Assembly (NCBI GenBank): GCA_009602735.1
Contig: WELA01010285.1
Span: 226,464 to 274,931 of the forward strand
Direction: 5' to 3'
Origin: Mesotaenium endlicherianum
Taxonomy: Eukaryota > Streptophyta > Zygnematophyceae > Zygnematales > Mesotaeniaceae
DNA: 48,468 nt
The notes under the pieces were generated by a model. That model saw nothing but the letters and a program-made list of their open reading frames with translations, did not search any database and was not told where the DNA came from. The first letter of the stretch is position 1. Every line of letters begins with the position of its first letter. Below, piece after piece: positions 31,747 to 43,292 of this stretch. The position numbers were made by a program, and so were the translations under genes.

Positions 31747-32120
31747 ATGTCACGTCCCAAGAAGGTTAGGGGGGAGGACGACGTCTTTGGGGACGTCTTC
31801 TTCAATTCACTCAGTGTTGCAGATTTACGGCAGGTAAGGTTTTTTACAAGTAACTGACTTTAGTGCACATAAAAAGTACACCTATCCAGGCGAATAGATA
31901 CCTTTTTGGAACTACTCAGCATTTTACATGCAATGTCCTTCCTCCCCATCGCTAATTCTCTGCCTCTGCCTTGCAGGTTTTTGCAGGCATGGATGGGATT
32001 GATTTGCCTATCACACGAGCCCAAATTATTCAATGTCAACAAGAGGAGTGGCCGTCTGCCTTGCAAGGCCTGTTCGACTCCTGTGAAATCTACATTTCAT
32101 GTCCTCTTCAATCCGTGTAA
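31747..32120 (+). CDS. Unrecognised small two-exon protein
   Basis: Exon 1 is 31747-31833, starting at an ATG (MSRPKKVRGEDDVFGDVFFN) and ending CAG|GTAAGG. Exon 2 starts after CTTGCAG at 31977 (VFAGMDGIDLPITRAQIIQC) and reaches TAA at 32118-32120. Both splice sites match consensus and the intron is phase 0. The product would be about 76 residues, basic at the N-terminus and with an acidic patch. A second GTAAG donor overlaps the stop (about 32116), so the gene may continue into exons I cannot find. No family is recognised. It could also be the first exons of a transposon gene. Confidence 0.4.
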
Positions 32121-32374
32121 GATAAAATCAACATTCAAACTGCTGTACATTCTTGTGCTGTAGGGTTCAGGTTTTAGTCTTTCAGAGCTTTCTTGGCTGG
32201 CTATCAGGACTAAATCTGCTGGTTGTCTTTTTATCTCTTGCTCGCTTGCTTGGCTGGTCTAATGGTCTCCTCCTCTCTCTCCTCTCTCTCTTTGTTGCTC
32301 GCGTTGTTGGTTGGTTTTGAGGTCTGCTCGTATGCTGGTTCTTCTCTCTTTCTCGCTTGCTTGGCTGGTCTGTT

Positions 32375-32376
<2 letters not shown>
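32121..32376. other. CT-rich degenerate sequence, no gene
   Basis: Recurrent CTTGCTTGGCTGGTCTGNTGG and CTCTCTCT segments; the same theme resumes after the microsatellite to about 32790. The frames here encode only Leu-Ser repeats. Confidence 0.5.
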
Positions 32377-32430
<54 letters not shown>

Positions 32431-32448
32431 NNNNNNNNNNNNNNNNNN

Positions 32449-32521
<73 letters not shown>
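32377..32521. repeat. (CT)n microsatellite with an 18-base gap
   Basis: An uninterrupted CT dinucleotide tract on both sides of Ns at 32431-32448. The true length is unknown. Confidence 0.95.
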
Positions 32522-32524
<3 letters not shown>

Positions 32525-32789
32525 CGCTTGCTTGTCTAGTCTGGTGGTCTGCTGGTTCTCTCGCCTCTCCTCCCCCTCTCTCTCTTGCTTGCTTTCTTGG
32601 CTGATTTTGCAGGTTTGCTAGTCTGCTGGTTCTTTTTCTCTCTCTCCTCTGTCTCCCTCTTTCCCCCTCTCTCTTGCTTGCTTTCTTGGTTGGTTTTCAG
32701 ATCTGCTGGTTTGCTGGTCCGCTCGTCCTCTCTCGTCTCTCTTGCCTCTCTCTCCTCTCTCTCTCCCCCCCTCTCTCTCTTGCTTACTA

Positions 32790-33544
32790 AAAGGGGAGAG
32801 GGTACGGGGAGTGCGCCCATACACACTCACGCACCCTCACCCGCGAGTGGAAGCGTGCACGAGAACCTTTCCTAGTTGCATACATAAGGTGGAGTGGCCT
32901 GGTGGTGTGCCACCCTTGCAAGAGTGAGAGGGCTACACGAGAGAGGAGTGGAAAAGAACTCACTTGATTAATAAAAGTCGTGTACAAGATAAGAAGGTTA
33001 GAGTAGACTAGACTAAGACTAGGCTAGACAAGACCCCCTCTTTTATGCTTCAACTCTAAATGTCCTCTCTAGCAAAGTACCTCCAGAACCTTCTCCTATG
33101 GCTCCTTCCATACAGGTGACCTTGCCTAGTTGGACAAGCTAGCACACTCACACGCACACAATCACACTCTAGAATATTCTACTACACAATCCACTAACTC
33201 CTCACGGAGTTTCTAGAAATTCCACGATCACTTTGGCTCTACGTAATTGTACGCACTTTCTGGAACCCTCATGTTTCAATGTCCTACGTCCTGGACTCCA
33301 ACCAAAATTTTCGTCACTGGACCTGTCCTTGTCACTAAATAGAATCTGTGACATTAAAATCTCACTAAAAACTTCCATGTGACGTTTCTGCTTTTCGAGA
33401 GGATCTTTCCTCGATATTCAAGGAATATTTAATTCAAGTGGAAGGAAAATCTGTATACTTGTGGAAATTTACGAATACTCGAAAGAGCGAAAGTGAAAAC
33501 TAACGTAGAATGTGTGCTTGTGAGAGTTGCACTCACAATGACTC
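32790..33544. other. Non-coding stretch, nothing recognised
   Basis: AT-rich sequence between the CT-rich block and the palindrome cluster. No supported ORF, RNA or repeat boundary. Confidence 0.4.
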
Positions 33545-33564
33545 TGCAGGTATATATACCTGCA
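33545..33564. repeat. 20-bp perfect palindrome
   Basis: TGCAGGTATATATACCTGCA reads the same on both strands. The role is unknown. Confidence 0.9.
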
Positions 33565-33677
33565 CAACATGAGGCACTGGAGTGCTTCGAGTCACCACCT
33601 AGGGCACTGGTTCATGTTCAACGAAAACGGTCGAAGGGACGTGTCCCATTCGGCCGAATGCTCGAAACGCGCCGTTG

Positions 33678-33766
33678 GCCGTTTGGAGACTTTTCGACGG
33701 TTTCCGAAAACCGTTTCGCGCCAAACGGGCGTTCTCGCGTTCTCGCGACTTTCCGAAAAAGTCGCG
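33678..33766. repeat. Nested fold-back cluster with CCGAA loops
   Basis: Two hairpins share a CCGA(A) loop: ACGGTTT/AAACCGT around 33697-33714, and CGCGACTTT (33744-33752) with AAAGTCGCG (33758-33766). An outer arm GCCGTTTGG (33678-33686) pairs with CCAAACGGGC (33721-33730) around the first hairpin. Confidence 0.75.
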
Positions 33767-33821
33767 ATTGATCGCGGAGTCACGTACAGATGCTTTCGTT
33801 ATGAACCGGTAGTTTAAAAAG

Positions 33822-33890
33822 CTACTTTGGCCAATCGATTAGGTGTGAACGTTTCAAACGAAAGTCGCGGGTTCGAATCCGCTCGGATGC
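33822..33890 (+). other. tRNA-like stretch (A and B boxes), likely pseudo-tRNA or SINE head
   Basis: TTGGCCAATCGATTAGG resembles a D-arm/A box. GCGGG-TTCGAAT-CCGCT at 33867-33883 forms a proper T-arm with the B box GGTTCGAATCC. An anticodon-like loop TTTCAAA lies between, but its stem pairs at only two positions and no acceptor stem can be formed, so it is not a functional tRNA as read. Confidence 0.4.
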
Positions 33891-33966
33891 AAAGCGACTT
33901 TGCATATTTCGTTTCGTTTGACTTTACGACTGTTTGTTCGTATTAATGATACGACAGTTTCTTCGT

Positions 33967-34101
33967 ATTACGACTAGTCGTAATCCGAAATCTGTGATTG
34001 TCCATTATTCGTAATAATGACAATAAAAATAACTTAATCACACAATGATTAATCAAATTATCATCTCATAATTATTCAAAGTAACTTTATGAATAATTAT
34101 G
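33967..34101. repeat. 18-bp palindrome and 12-bp perfect hairpin
   Basis: ATTACGACTAGTCGTAAT at 33967-33984 is a perfect palindrome. CATAATTATTCA (34067-34078) pairs perfectly with TGAATAATTATG (34090-34101) around an 11-base loop. Confidence 0.8.
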
Positions 34102-34589
34102 TTGTACTTTTGCGAAGTAGTCGAATTACGTTACGACGCTTTTTGCAATAGTATCTCGGTTGTTTTGCCAATCGACCGGGAATTAATCGGCACACGTGTG
34201 TGGCGAATAATTCAATGTGATGCAATCATTTATCAAATAGCTTATGATAAATAGTATAACGTATATATGGTAATTGGGAAAACGTCCCAAATACGCCTAA
34301 AAAGCTCAAATCGTTACATGTCATCAAAGAGGTGGACAATTTTGGATAACTTGGAGATTAGTTCAAGTCCTTGAATACGCAACACAACTATTGACGATCA
34401 AGCGGACCATAGAAAATCCTTGAAGTCATTTAAAAACCAGGTGAAATTTTAAGGTGTGTGTGAACGACGTCGCGAAGGATCGCCCTTATTCCCCATTTTG
34501 TGATATGGCCCAGATATTCATCGTTGCACCATAAAGGGGTGTCATATTGATTGTACTCCAGGAAACACGGTGATTATAATAAATCATTG

Positions 34590-34810
34590 TTTACTAAATA
34601 TTATGTATATAGGTATATATAGTTGTATACATATATATAGATATATTTACATATTTATATCACTAAATTACTCACATGTCAATATACTCACATGTGCAAG
34701 TTCATCTAAATGAATGTATGTTGGTATTATGCGAGTTTACTCACTTTGTCAAAAAGACCAGCAGAATGACCTTTACATCATAGTGTAGTTCGCGGATTTT
34801 GTCGACCGAG
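34590..34810 (+). repeat. Inverted partial copy of the diverged LTR
   Basis: CATGTCAATATACTCACATG...TCATCTAAATGAATGTATGTTGG...CTCACTTTGT corresponds, in reverse complement, to 35900-36030 inside the LTR-like unit to the right. The two form an inverted pair of about 170-200 bp with moderate divergence. Confidence 0.6.
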
Positions 34811-34870
34811 GTCAACAGAGACAAAGAAGACAAGCACGGACATTCAGAAAGGATTTAGCTCCAATACTAC

Positions 34871-36086
34871 TGAAATGAATCTTGCTTATATCGTTTAAAT
34901 ATATAAGATCAGAGTTTACTGGAAGGGTGTAACATCAGGTAGCGACCTTTGCCCTTATAATGAATTCAGTTTACTCATCTATACTTCTGACGCACTTACC
35001 GTAGTATGCCATAGTCACACACTAAGTCAAGGCATGTGAAAGAGGCGAACTTGAGGACTAGAGCTTCTCCTTTAGAAACTTATGTCCTCTTGCCTACCAG
35101 GCATACAAGCAAGTATAAGCACATACACAACATCAAAGGATTGAATAGCAAAGTCGCTCTCATTCAAATGACCTCAATGTAGCTAAAGCACATCCTACAG
35201 ACTTAGGTGCAAAACCATGGAATCCGTCCAATGTGTGACCCTAAATTCCAGATGCAACAATTCTGCCAATGCTTAACCAAATTAAGCAAAGTTAACGGCA
35301 ACAGACGCGCCTTGACAAGGACTTTATGAAAAGTCCTAGTTTGCTTAATTCGGTGCACAGACAAGGGCGCCATGTCAATTTGCGTGAAGGCTGGTCATAA
35401 TAACGCACCAGAAGTGCACCACATGACTTGCAAGAGAAAGCCTACTGTCCAGAATGAGGGACCATGACCTAGTGACCACCTGGTTGACCACGACGCAAGG
35501 TGAGCCATCTTGTGGGAAAATCGTTAAGTTGGAACCCACGGATTTAAGTATAACGACCACGTTATTTGGTCGGTTGATTGAAGTCCTAACTATTCAGCAA
35601 ACTGACGACGACTCCGCCAACCAAGGATTTAACCATACAAGTAATACATCGGTTCACCGAATCCTAGTCAACCTCCCGACTTTCAGTATACTACGGATTG
35701 AGTCACATGTGCCAATCTACGAATAATTATCTGAAGGAATATGTCTATCCTCGGCGTACTGAGTCTAAGAATACTGACTATTATTATGCGAGCCTTCTAC
35801 ATATCAACCTACTGATATTATGTCCTACCTATATGTTCTGATAATCTCAGCAAATTATACTATAATACAAAAGTCATCTTACTGACCATTTCGACAAAGT
35901 CAACAAACTACACTATAATACAAAAGTCAACCGATTGATCTTTTCAACAAAGTGAGTAAATTGGCAATATATCAACATATATTCATTTAGATGAACTCGC
36001 ACAAGTGAGTATATTGACATGATACTTATTTAGTGATATATTCATATATGCAATAAACTAAATAATTAATGTATCGAGTCATTACA
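34871..36086 (-). repeat. Diverged long LTR (about 1.2 kb) with adjoining PBS
   Basis: On the minus strand it begins TGTAATGACTCGATA and ends AGATTCATTTCA, like the chromovirus LTR ends. It is followed by GTAGTATTGGAGC (34858-34870), a one-mismatch version of the same initiator-Met primer site. On the other side the minus strand has a G-rich tract (GGGTGGG) just before the TG, as a PPT would. The interior is not similar to the 720-bp LTRs. No coding region survives nearby. Confidence 0.55.
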
Positions 36087-38945
36087 CCCACCCATATCGA
36101 CATCATATCACTTGTCAATCGTCCCTTAAGCTCTCTAGGATCCTCAACTTCATCTTTCTACAATTTAGAAGCCTTCCACTGATCTTCGAAGTGTGAAAAT
36201 AGCTAGCTTTAAAATTCCTGCTCTTGTTGGCTGTTGTAAATTCAATCGTCAGTAGCTCCGTACTCATCCCTTAAAGGCGCGTCGTTTTGCCTTTGTCGTT
36301 GACCTGCTTGATTCATTTACTTGCGCGCATAGTGGGGAGCCTTGAAAACTTCCATCGTAACACCATTTTAATGTAATTTGATTGTGTTATATGGATTGGA
36401 ATAGATTTGTCATTTTTTGTCTAGTTGGGTTCCGGAGTACCCGGCTAGTTAATCTCCGGGTGATTTTTGAATGGGCAAATTTTGAAAAGAGGCCCAGGCT
36501 TTCAATAATAAACAAGACCCAATACTCAACTTTCAAAGTATTCCACAGTAGGACTCATACATGTACTTACTCAAAGTGAGGACTCGTTGGCAAATATGCG
36601 TGCGAACACTTTAAACCATTTCAATTTTCTACCTTCGCATGAAAATTCTAAAGATGCGCCAGGTCAAACGTCAAAAAAATAGTGCACAAACTATGCAATC
36701 AATTAAATTAACAATAAATTGATTCATTACAAGCTGCAACGACTGTGTGTCAATTCACAGCGAGTTATTAGACATGTCGCTTGAGGGGATAAATTAGCAT
36801 TATAGAGGTACTGACTTACTTACCTAATTTATGAGCATGAACATGATAGCGGGCCAAATCGGTTACATGAGCTATCATGTTGTCGTTGCGTGGGAAGGCC
36901 GGCGACTTGATATTTTTTTCAAGTGCAGGCTATTTGATTGAACAGAATAGCGAACAAGCAAATAAAGCCCACATGGAAGCGACAAAATCAAATTCATTTT
37001 AATTTATATTGGTCATGTTGGCAAAATATCATTGATTGATTTGACGCGATTCAAATCTAAAATGTCGGTCGGGTTGACGTGATTTGTTCTAAATTCTGTT
37101 GATTGAGTTGTCGCGACGTAATCCACAGCGCAGGTCGAAATATCCTTGAATCCTCTACCCCTCCACAATGTGAGGTATGGGTGGAAGGTTTGTGGATTAT
37201 CACGTCCACGCCTTCGCTATTATTTCAATCTTATGATTTTGAAGTCCCGAGACAAGGACAACGTGTGCGTGCTGTGAGAGCGAGTTATACATTTCTGTCA
37301 CCAGGTCAACAGGGTCATTGAAGAGCACCGGGCTCTTTTTTGAGAAATTATGGGATAATGAGAAAGCGTTGGTACCTACTATAGTCCATACTCATCTCGT
37401 GCATTTGTGAATAACTTACAAAGCGCCTTGAATTCGTCAAGAAGTTGTCGATTGGCGATTAGTTCAAAGATCTTGTTGTATTTGTGAGTTGCCAACGATT
37501 CTTTGAAGTCGAGTTAAGTGGGTCACAGTATGGGGACGATTAAAGAACGTTCAAGGTGCTCAACAAAGATTTCAAGTTTTGAGACTGCGTTAACTTGAAA
37601 CCACTTTCAGGTTGTCACAACTTGAATTTTTGTGACAGAATAAAGCTTAACATGACAAAATACTCGAGTAATTGTGGTATGATCAATTGTTGTCAAGCTA
37701 CGTGCCTCGTTGAAGCTTGAGCGGAATTTGAATCATGTGTTTAGTCGTCAAAAAGATGATCGACCCAACCCAACGTGACGGTGAGCAAGCATGAACGCAT
37801 CAGGCGGGCAAGCCTTGAAAGCAGTCCATTTTCCCGTGTCATGTTACTGTCATGTCATGTTTGCGTCAAGTATTCTGAAAAAAAATCTAGAGTGAATACG
37901 AGTTACTTCCAACTCTGTAAGAATGGGCGAAGGGGGGAAAAGTGTCCACACATATTGCTGCAAACAATTCAGAAGTATCTCCTGCGCACACCTTTAAGCT
38001 TTCAGATCTAAGCGGAGAGGGAAGAGAAATGCTCCAGGTTAGTTTTCATGTGAAATAGATTTTCAAGCCATGTTTGCCAGCTGCAGCAAATGGTTCTTAC
38101 TTTGAGATGGACTACATGTGCGAGTTCTAGTTTGGAACTTCGAAAGTTGACGTACTGGGTCTTTTTCAATTTTGAAAGTCGGCCTATTTTCGAAATTTTC
38201 CCTTTTCAAACGCATCTCATCGACCCCTCACCCACTCTCATCCCTCGCATGAACCAGCTGTGACGAGGAATCAATCGGGTGCGCGACCAGGTGCGACTCA
38301 CCGTTCCTCGTGGTGTGAATTGAGCGATCGCGAAACACCAAGATACTGACGAATTTAGCCTCTGTACCACTCCGTCCTGCCATTATCGCCCATAATTGTA
38401 GCTGGAGAAGACGAAAGGCGGCGATTGTGTAAGGTCCGTCCGAAATGGAAAATATCCCTCCGTAAGATCGTCAGTTACAAAATTGATGGCCACTTCAGTC
38501 CAACAACTTGCATAGGTGAGTGTGGGCTTGTAACCAATGACAACTCTCTTTCTTAACTCACTCAGTCCTGGCCACCGAAAATGACAAGACACAGGACGGC
38601 AGCCGCAAACGTCAGAAAAGCTCTGAAGTAGTTTTCAGAGATTTTCTGACGTCTCCCACTCGAGTAACTGCTGCATGCTCTCGTGTCTCCACCTTTCTGC
38701 GGACGCAATACAAATGCGAAAGTGCGATGCATCCAACTGGTATATGTGACCGTTGATTGCTTCTTGACCGCTTGAGCTTTACACGTCTTCACCCGACCCA
38801 TAGTATAGTCGCCGGCATGGTCGCAAACACCCGCCGCTTCGCCCGCGTCGGCCTAATCGATACTATCAATTAAATTACCCTTTCGAAATGGAAGTTCCAG
38901 GCTCCAGCACCGGCCACCACTATAGCGACTGCTAGCCACCATAAT

Positions 38946-39010
38946 AGTGACCAGTGACCACTAGTGACCAATGACCATCAGTGACCACTGACCAGTGACC
39001 ACTAGTGACT
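38946..39010. repeat. Degenerate GTGACCA tandem repeat
   Basis: About nine irregular copies of a 7-10-bp unit (AGTGACCA/CTAGTGACCA/ATGACCA). Copies of the same theme extend left to about 38915. Confidence 0.75.
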
Positions 39011-39138
39011 ATACGGCAACCACCAGTTTCCAGAAAGTCGAGACCTGCAACCAGAAAGCACATTGGCAGCATATATATTGCAGTCATATATATGAACTAG
39101 GTGACGAGGAAACTGTGGGATAGGATCATGTAATCATT

Positions 39139-39262
39139 GGGGCCTGTTTGGCCATTTTGTCCTCTGGAGACACTCGCAGATCTGCACGATCCGCTCCAAC
39201 CAGCTCCAACTTGCTCCAACTCGTAGAATTCCAGTTGGAGTGAGTTGGAGCCAGTGTAAACG
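39139..39262. repeat. Fold-back, MITE-like sequence
   Basis: CTCCAACTTGCTCCAACT (39204-39221) and AGTTGGAGTGAGTTGGAG (39233-39250) form an 18-bp stem with two mismatches and an 11-base loop. GGGCCTGTTTGGCC-like sequence lies at 39139, which recalls some plant MITE ends. No matching terminal partner or target duplication is seen. Confidence 0.4.
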
Positions 39263-39643
39263 CGTGAACGTTGCCGGCCAACTGAGGTTCGCCAGGGCCC
39301 GCAAGCGTCAGTGTTTGAGGTTGACGTTGGTTGACGTCGATTTCCTTGAACTTGTTATCAAATATTGGCCGGCATCCGCGTAGTTAAATTGGGCTCCTCC
39401 CTCGTCAGAAGATGAATCATGTAGTCGAGAGCAGTCGAGAGCGGTCGAATGAGCCAGAGTGAGCTGGACCGAGCCCTACCTTTGTTAAATGCCATATCCA
39501 CCGCATTTCAGATCTTGATAAGGGACACTCTGAAAGTGGCGGTAATCGCCCAGAAAGCAATTTGCTCTACTTAGCACCACGAGAGTGGACAGGGGCCCGG
39601 ACAATAGACGATACAGTTGCATAGCCCGTTTCAAGCATTAACC

Positions 39644-42600
39644 ATGCAGAGGCCTAGTAGATTAGAAGTTCCAGCAGTGTCATGCATGGATAGAGCCGGA
39701 ACGTCAGGAAGTTCCTCTTTCAGTGACACCCGACGTCTACAGGAGTCTATTGAGTTGTCACTAAAACGTTCCCTTCAGGAGCTTTGCCATGCTACTGTAA
39801 TGCAGAAGGAGATGTTGAATCTTACTCAATCTCCTCGTCAGGCTCATGATTTCCCTACTCCACCTCTGAGTCCTGAATCAGGGCTGTCTTGTCGATGCAG
39901 GAATTATGTAGATGGCGATGAAGATGCCGAACTCCAGTATGTTAGGGAAGTAGGGAGAATGTATAGCTCTGGCACAGATTCAGGCTGCCCTTCCCCTTCA
40001 TATCAGCAGGAGTTAGTGCATCAGATGCGATGCTTGAAGCTGACAATGTTGAGCGTGGGAGAGAGGGTCAAGGTTAGATGCAACAAGTCCAAGTGGCACT
40101 ACGCGGATGTTATTAGGGTGACCGCAGATGGAGTGCGACTGTGGGTTCCAGCAGTTAATTCGACAGTTGATGTCCCAATGCAGCTGCAGAGGACTCATCT
40201 CAGGAAGGACGCGGTGGCCAGGGGATTAGGGGAGCATGGTCTAAGGAGCCCAACGAATCACAAGGAGATTGAAGCGACATCTCCAACGACCCTGAAGTCC
40301 CCGGTGCATGCAGTCAGGCCATCTCATCTGTCGCATAGGTAGCCGTCCTCCTCCATTCCTTCTCATGTTTGAGGCTGGACCTTGGAGATGTTGCCAAGAT
40401 TGGACGACGACTATCCTGGGGCTGTCTTTCCATTGAGACCCTATGAACATCTGACATGGTCAACACGACGGCTGGATGTACCTGCTGGTGCTTTGCGGGC
40501 GCGCTAGAAACTTTAATTAGGGGCATGCTGGTATTGAGGGGAGGACTAGGGCATGGTACTGATGCCAGGTTTCTGCAGTAACACTTGACGTACAGAAATT
40601 CGTTCTGTTACATCCGCAAGGGGTTTAATGATGTTGGACTTGCCTACTTCAGTCACTTCCCGGGGTTGCATCCCTCATCATATCCTCGTTGCCCCTGTAC
40701 TTGCAGGCACTTGTACCAAAACGTAAAAGTACCTGGCGAATGTTGCATGTGCAACATGCCTGTGCGGAAGGGCACGGCCACCACCTCGTGGAAGTGCACG
40801 CACAAGTGCCACTTCGAGTGCGTCGAGGAGCGCCTCTTGAAGGGACACGTGGAGTGCCCCCAGTGCCCTATGGAGGACAGCTTGTCACAGGTAACACCCT
40901 AATCTAACGGCATTGATACCAATGTACAGCAACTACGGCATTGATACCAATGTACAGCAACTACGGCATTGATACCAATGTACAGCAACTGATATCTATG
41001 ACACAAGGAGTTCACATGGGGGGCATCTGCTGTCTGTCATGCCTAGTGATGCAAGACTACCCTGCGAGAGGAGGGGGGGGGGGGTAAAGTCCAGTGGTTG
41101 TGTCAAAATTGACAATGCTCTGCGCAGTGTGTGTGACCCGTCTTCTAGCTCCTTGGCACTGAAGCCGATTCTGGGGATGTGTTGTCGATGCAGCAGCTAC
41201 GCCCCTGCATGGTGGACCAGCCGGCGTCTCCTCTCGACAAAGGGCCGAGATTCTCCTGCGTGTGCGGAAACTTCTACGCCATGACGAGCATGGAGGAGGA
41301 GCTCAAGAACGGCCACCTGTGCTGCCCTCACTGCCAGGTACCACCTCGCTCTATGCCAGTATGAACGTGAGGAAGCAACGCGGGAGAGTCGATTCAGCCC
41401 TGCACCTGCCTTGCATGGACGGATCTGAGCAATCGCGGCCCTAATACTGCTCCATTCTGCTCCATCCCTCTCACATTCCGGGGAGGTCATGGTGCCGCTT
41501 GGGGCTGCGACCCTCATCGTGTGCGCTGGGCTGGCCTGACCTGTGCGATTGGCTGGTGCTGGCCAACTCTGTGTGCGTGTGCAGTACGACCCTTGGAGCC
41601 TGCTGAGGAGGGCAGGCGCGCTCAACTGGAGCCCCGGCGGCTCCAGCAGCAGCACAGGGGGCTACTCAGGGTGCCACGGCTCCTCCGCCTGCAGCTCCCT
41701 CTGCGGCGGCGGCGCCGCCTGCGCGGGCGGCGGGGGCTTCTCGCGGGAGAACTCCCTGGGCCTCGTCGTCGACTTGGAGTACCCTTCGGACTCGTCCTCC
41801 CACAGCACGCCCTCCAGCAGGAGCTTCCTCTCGCACCGCAGGCTGGGGTCGGTGTCGGAGCTGGAGCTGAAGCGGGAGGCCGTCAGGGGCGCAGCAGCAG
41901 CAGCGGCAGCGGCGGCAGCGGCGGCGACTGCGGCGCTCACGGCAGAGGAGGAGTTCCGCGGCTGGCAGGAGGGGCACCGGCAGGCGGGCTGCGAGGGGCC
42001 GCGCACGTGCCAGTGCGACGCCAGCGGCGGCGGCAGGGCGCGCCAGGCCACATGGGAGGGGCCCAGACCATCCTCGCGCTCGGCTGGCAACTCAGCGTGC
42101 TCCTCCTTTGACTCTGCTCTTCAGCACGACGTGTCAGGTGAGGCCGCTCGCTTGCCCGCAGCTTTGCTCTGCTCTGCTTTTCATCAGCTGCGATGACTTC
42201 GTGCGCCACTGTATGGCCTGTGATGTCACCTCTTTCCTGTCCGGCTGCCTGCCTGCCTGCCTGTCGGTCTGTCTGTCTGTCTGACTGTCTGTCTGTGAAT
42301 TTTGGCCCTGTTGGAGCGCGTGACGGCGTAGCCCCATGGATGCCACAGCAGGACATTGCCAATGTAGCGCCTCCTGCGCCTCGTTTTAGAGGAGTGTCTG
42401 GCGAGCGCCACCCTTTCTGACATTAGAAACTCCTCTCTCTTCGTGCGCAGAGTTTCTCGCAGGTCAGACGGCCAGTCCGATGCGATCCCCCAGGGAGCAG
42501 AGGAGGGAGCAGCAGCAGCAGCAGGCCCAGGCCGCGCACCGGTGTCAGCCCCGGGGGGGGCAGCAGCAGCCGCAACACCAGCAGGGCTTCCAGGAGTCTG

Positions 42601-43292
42601 CTTCTGCTATTGCTGGGGGGCCCACGCACGCACGGCGCTGGAGCCACGGCAACGTGGACATGATAGCCGACGCCCTCTTGTGCGAGGGCCCCGAGGGCGG
42701 CAGCAGCTGCAGGAGCGCCGGCGGTGGCGGTGCTGCCCTGAGCCGGGACGCGCCCTTCGGTGGCAGCGACCGCTTCGTTGGCGCCTCCTCGCCGGAATCA
42801 ACGTCCTACGGTGCTAGCAGGTCTGCAAACGGCACCGCCTCCAGGGCATCGTCGGGCGCACACGCAGGAGCGTCGCCGCTGCACGTCCGGCGGGGCTCCA
42901 TGCCGGAGGCGGTCCGGAGGGAGGCGGCTGCATCTTCCACCATCCTCAGGACGGGCTCCTTGGAAACCGATCAGCGACCTGCCCCCCGCCAGCTGCACCA
43001 GCACCAGCACCAGCACCTGCAGCAGGAGCAGCAGCAGTTCATGTTCCAGATCCACGAGCAGAAGATGCTGCCGGAGTGGAGCGAGGCGGGGGCGGTGGCG
43101 GGCCCCTGGCTGTCGGTCATCCGGGACGGGCAGGACGTACGGCAGCGCGACATGGCCATGGAGCGTATGGCTGCCTTCAAGGAGGGAACGCTTGGCAAGT
43201 CGGAGATTCGCTCGTCGCACGTCAAGGTCAAGGGCGGTGGCGACAGTGGCAAGTGGGTGCAAGTGGTCTCTCCGGACGGATCGACTGCATGA
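39644..43292 (+). CDS. Five-exon protein with two RING-like zinc modules, polyAla and polyGln tracts
   Basis: Exons are 39644-40338, 40707-40890, 41194-41337, 41585-42137 and 42451-43292. Every junction is GT-AG with matching phases (2, 0, 0, 1), and the sum is exactly 806 codons with TGA at 43290. The start is the ATG at 39644 in ACCATGC; no upstream in-frame ATG was found nearby. Exon 1 encodes a Ser-rich region and, at residues ~143-200, a small beta-rich segment (VGERVKVRCNKSKWHYADVI) that recalls Tudor/Agenet folds. Residues 244-285 form a RING-H2-like finger (CCMC, WKCTHKCHFEC, CPQC). Residues 315-340 form a second, shorter module (SCVCGNFY, CCPHC). The rest is disordered, with polyAla near residues 440-455, then polyGln. 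E3 ubiquitin-ligase activity is possible for a RING but not shown. I do not recognise the orthologue. Confidence 0.78.
40907..40990. repeat. Three perfect copies of a 28-bp tandem repeat (intronic)
   Basis: ACGGCATTGATACCAATGTA... repeats at 40907-40934, 40935-40962 and 40963-40990, within the second intron of the zinc-module gene. Confidence 0.95.
42241..42297. repeat. (CTGY)n tetranucleotide tract (intronic)
   Basis: GCCTGCCTGCCTGCCTGTCGG changing to GTCTGTCTGTCTGACTGTCTG, inside the fourth intron of the zinc-module gene. Confidence 0.85.

Larger units (their letters stand above)
36087..39643. other. 3.5-kb gene-poor region
   Basis: AT-rich, with only short motif-free frames. It contains a short tandem repeat (38946-39010) and a fold-back (39204-39250), listed separately. 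The upstream region of the gene at 39644 lies at its right end and becomes GC-richer, but no promoter element is certain. Confidence 0.45.

Noticed and set aside
32223..32621. Leu-Ser repeat frames in the CT tract
   Set aside because: Microsatellite translated in all frames, with Ns inside; no start context or domain.
33822..33890. Functional tRNA with UCA anticodon
   Set aside because: The T-arm is good, but no acceptor stem forms and the anticodon stem pairs at only two positions.
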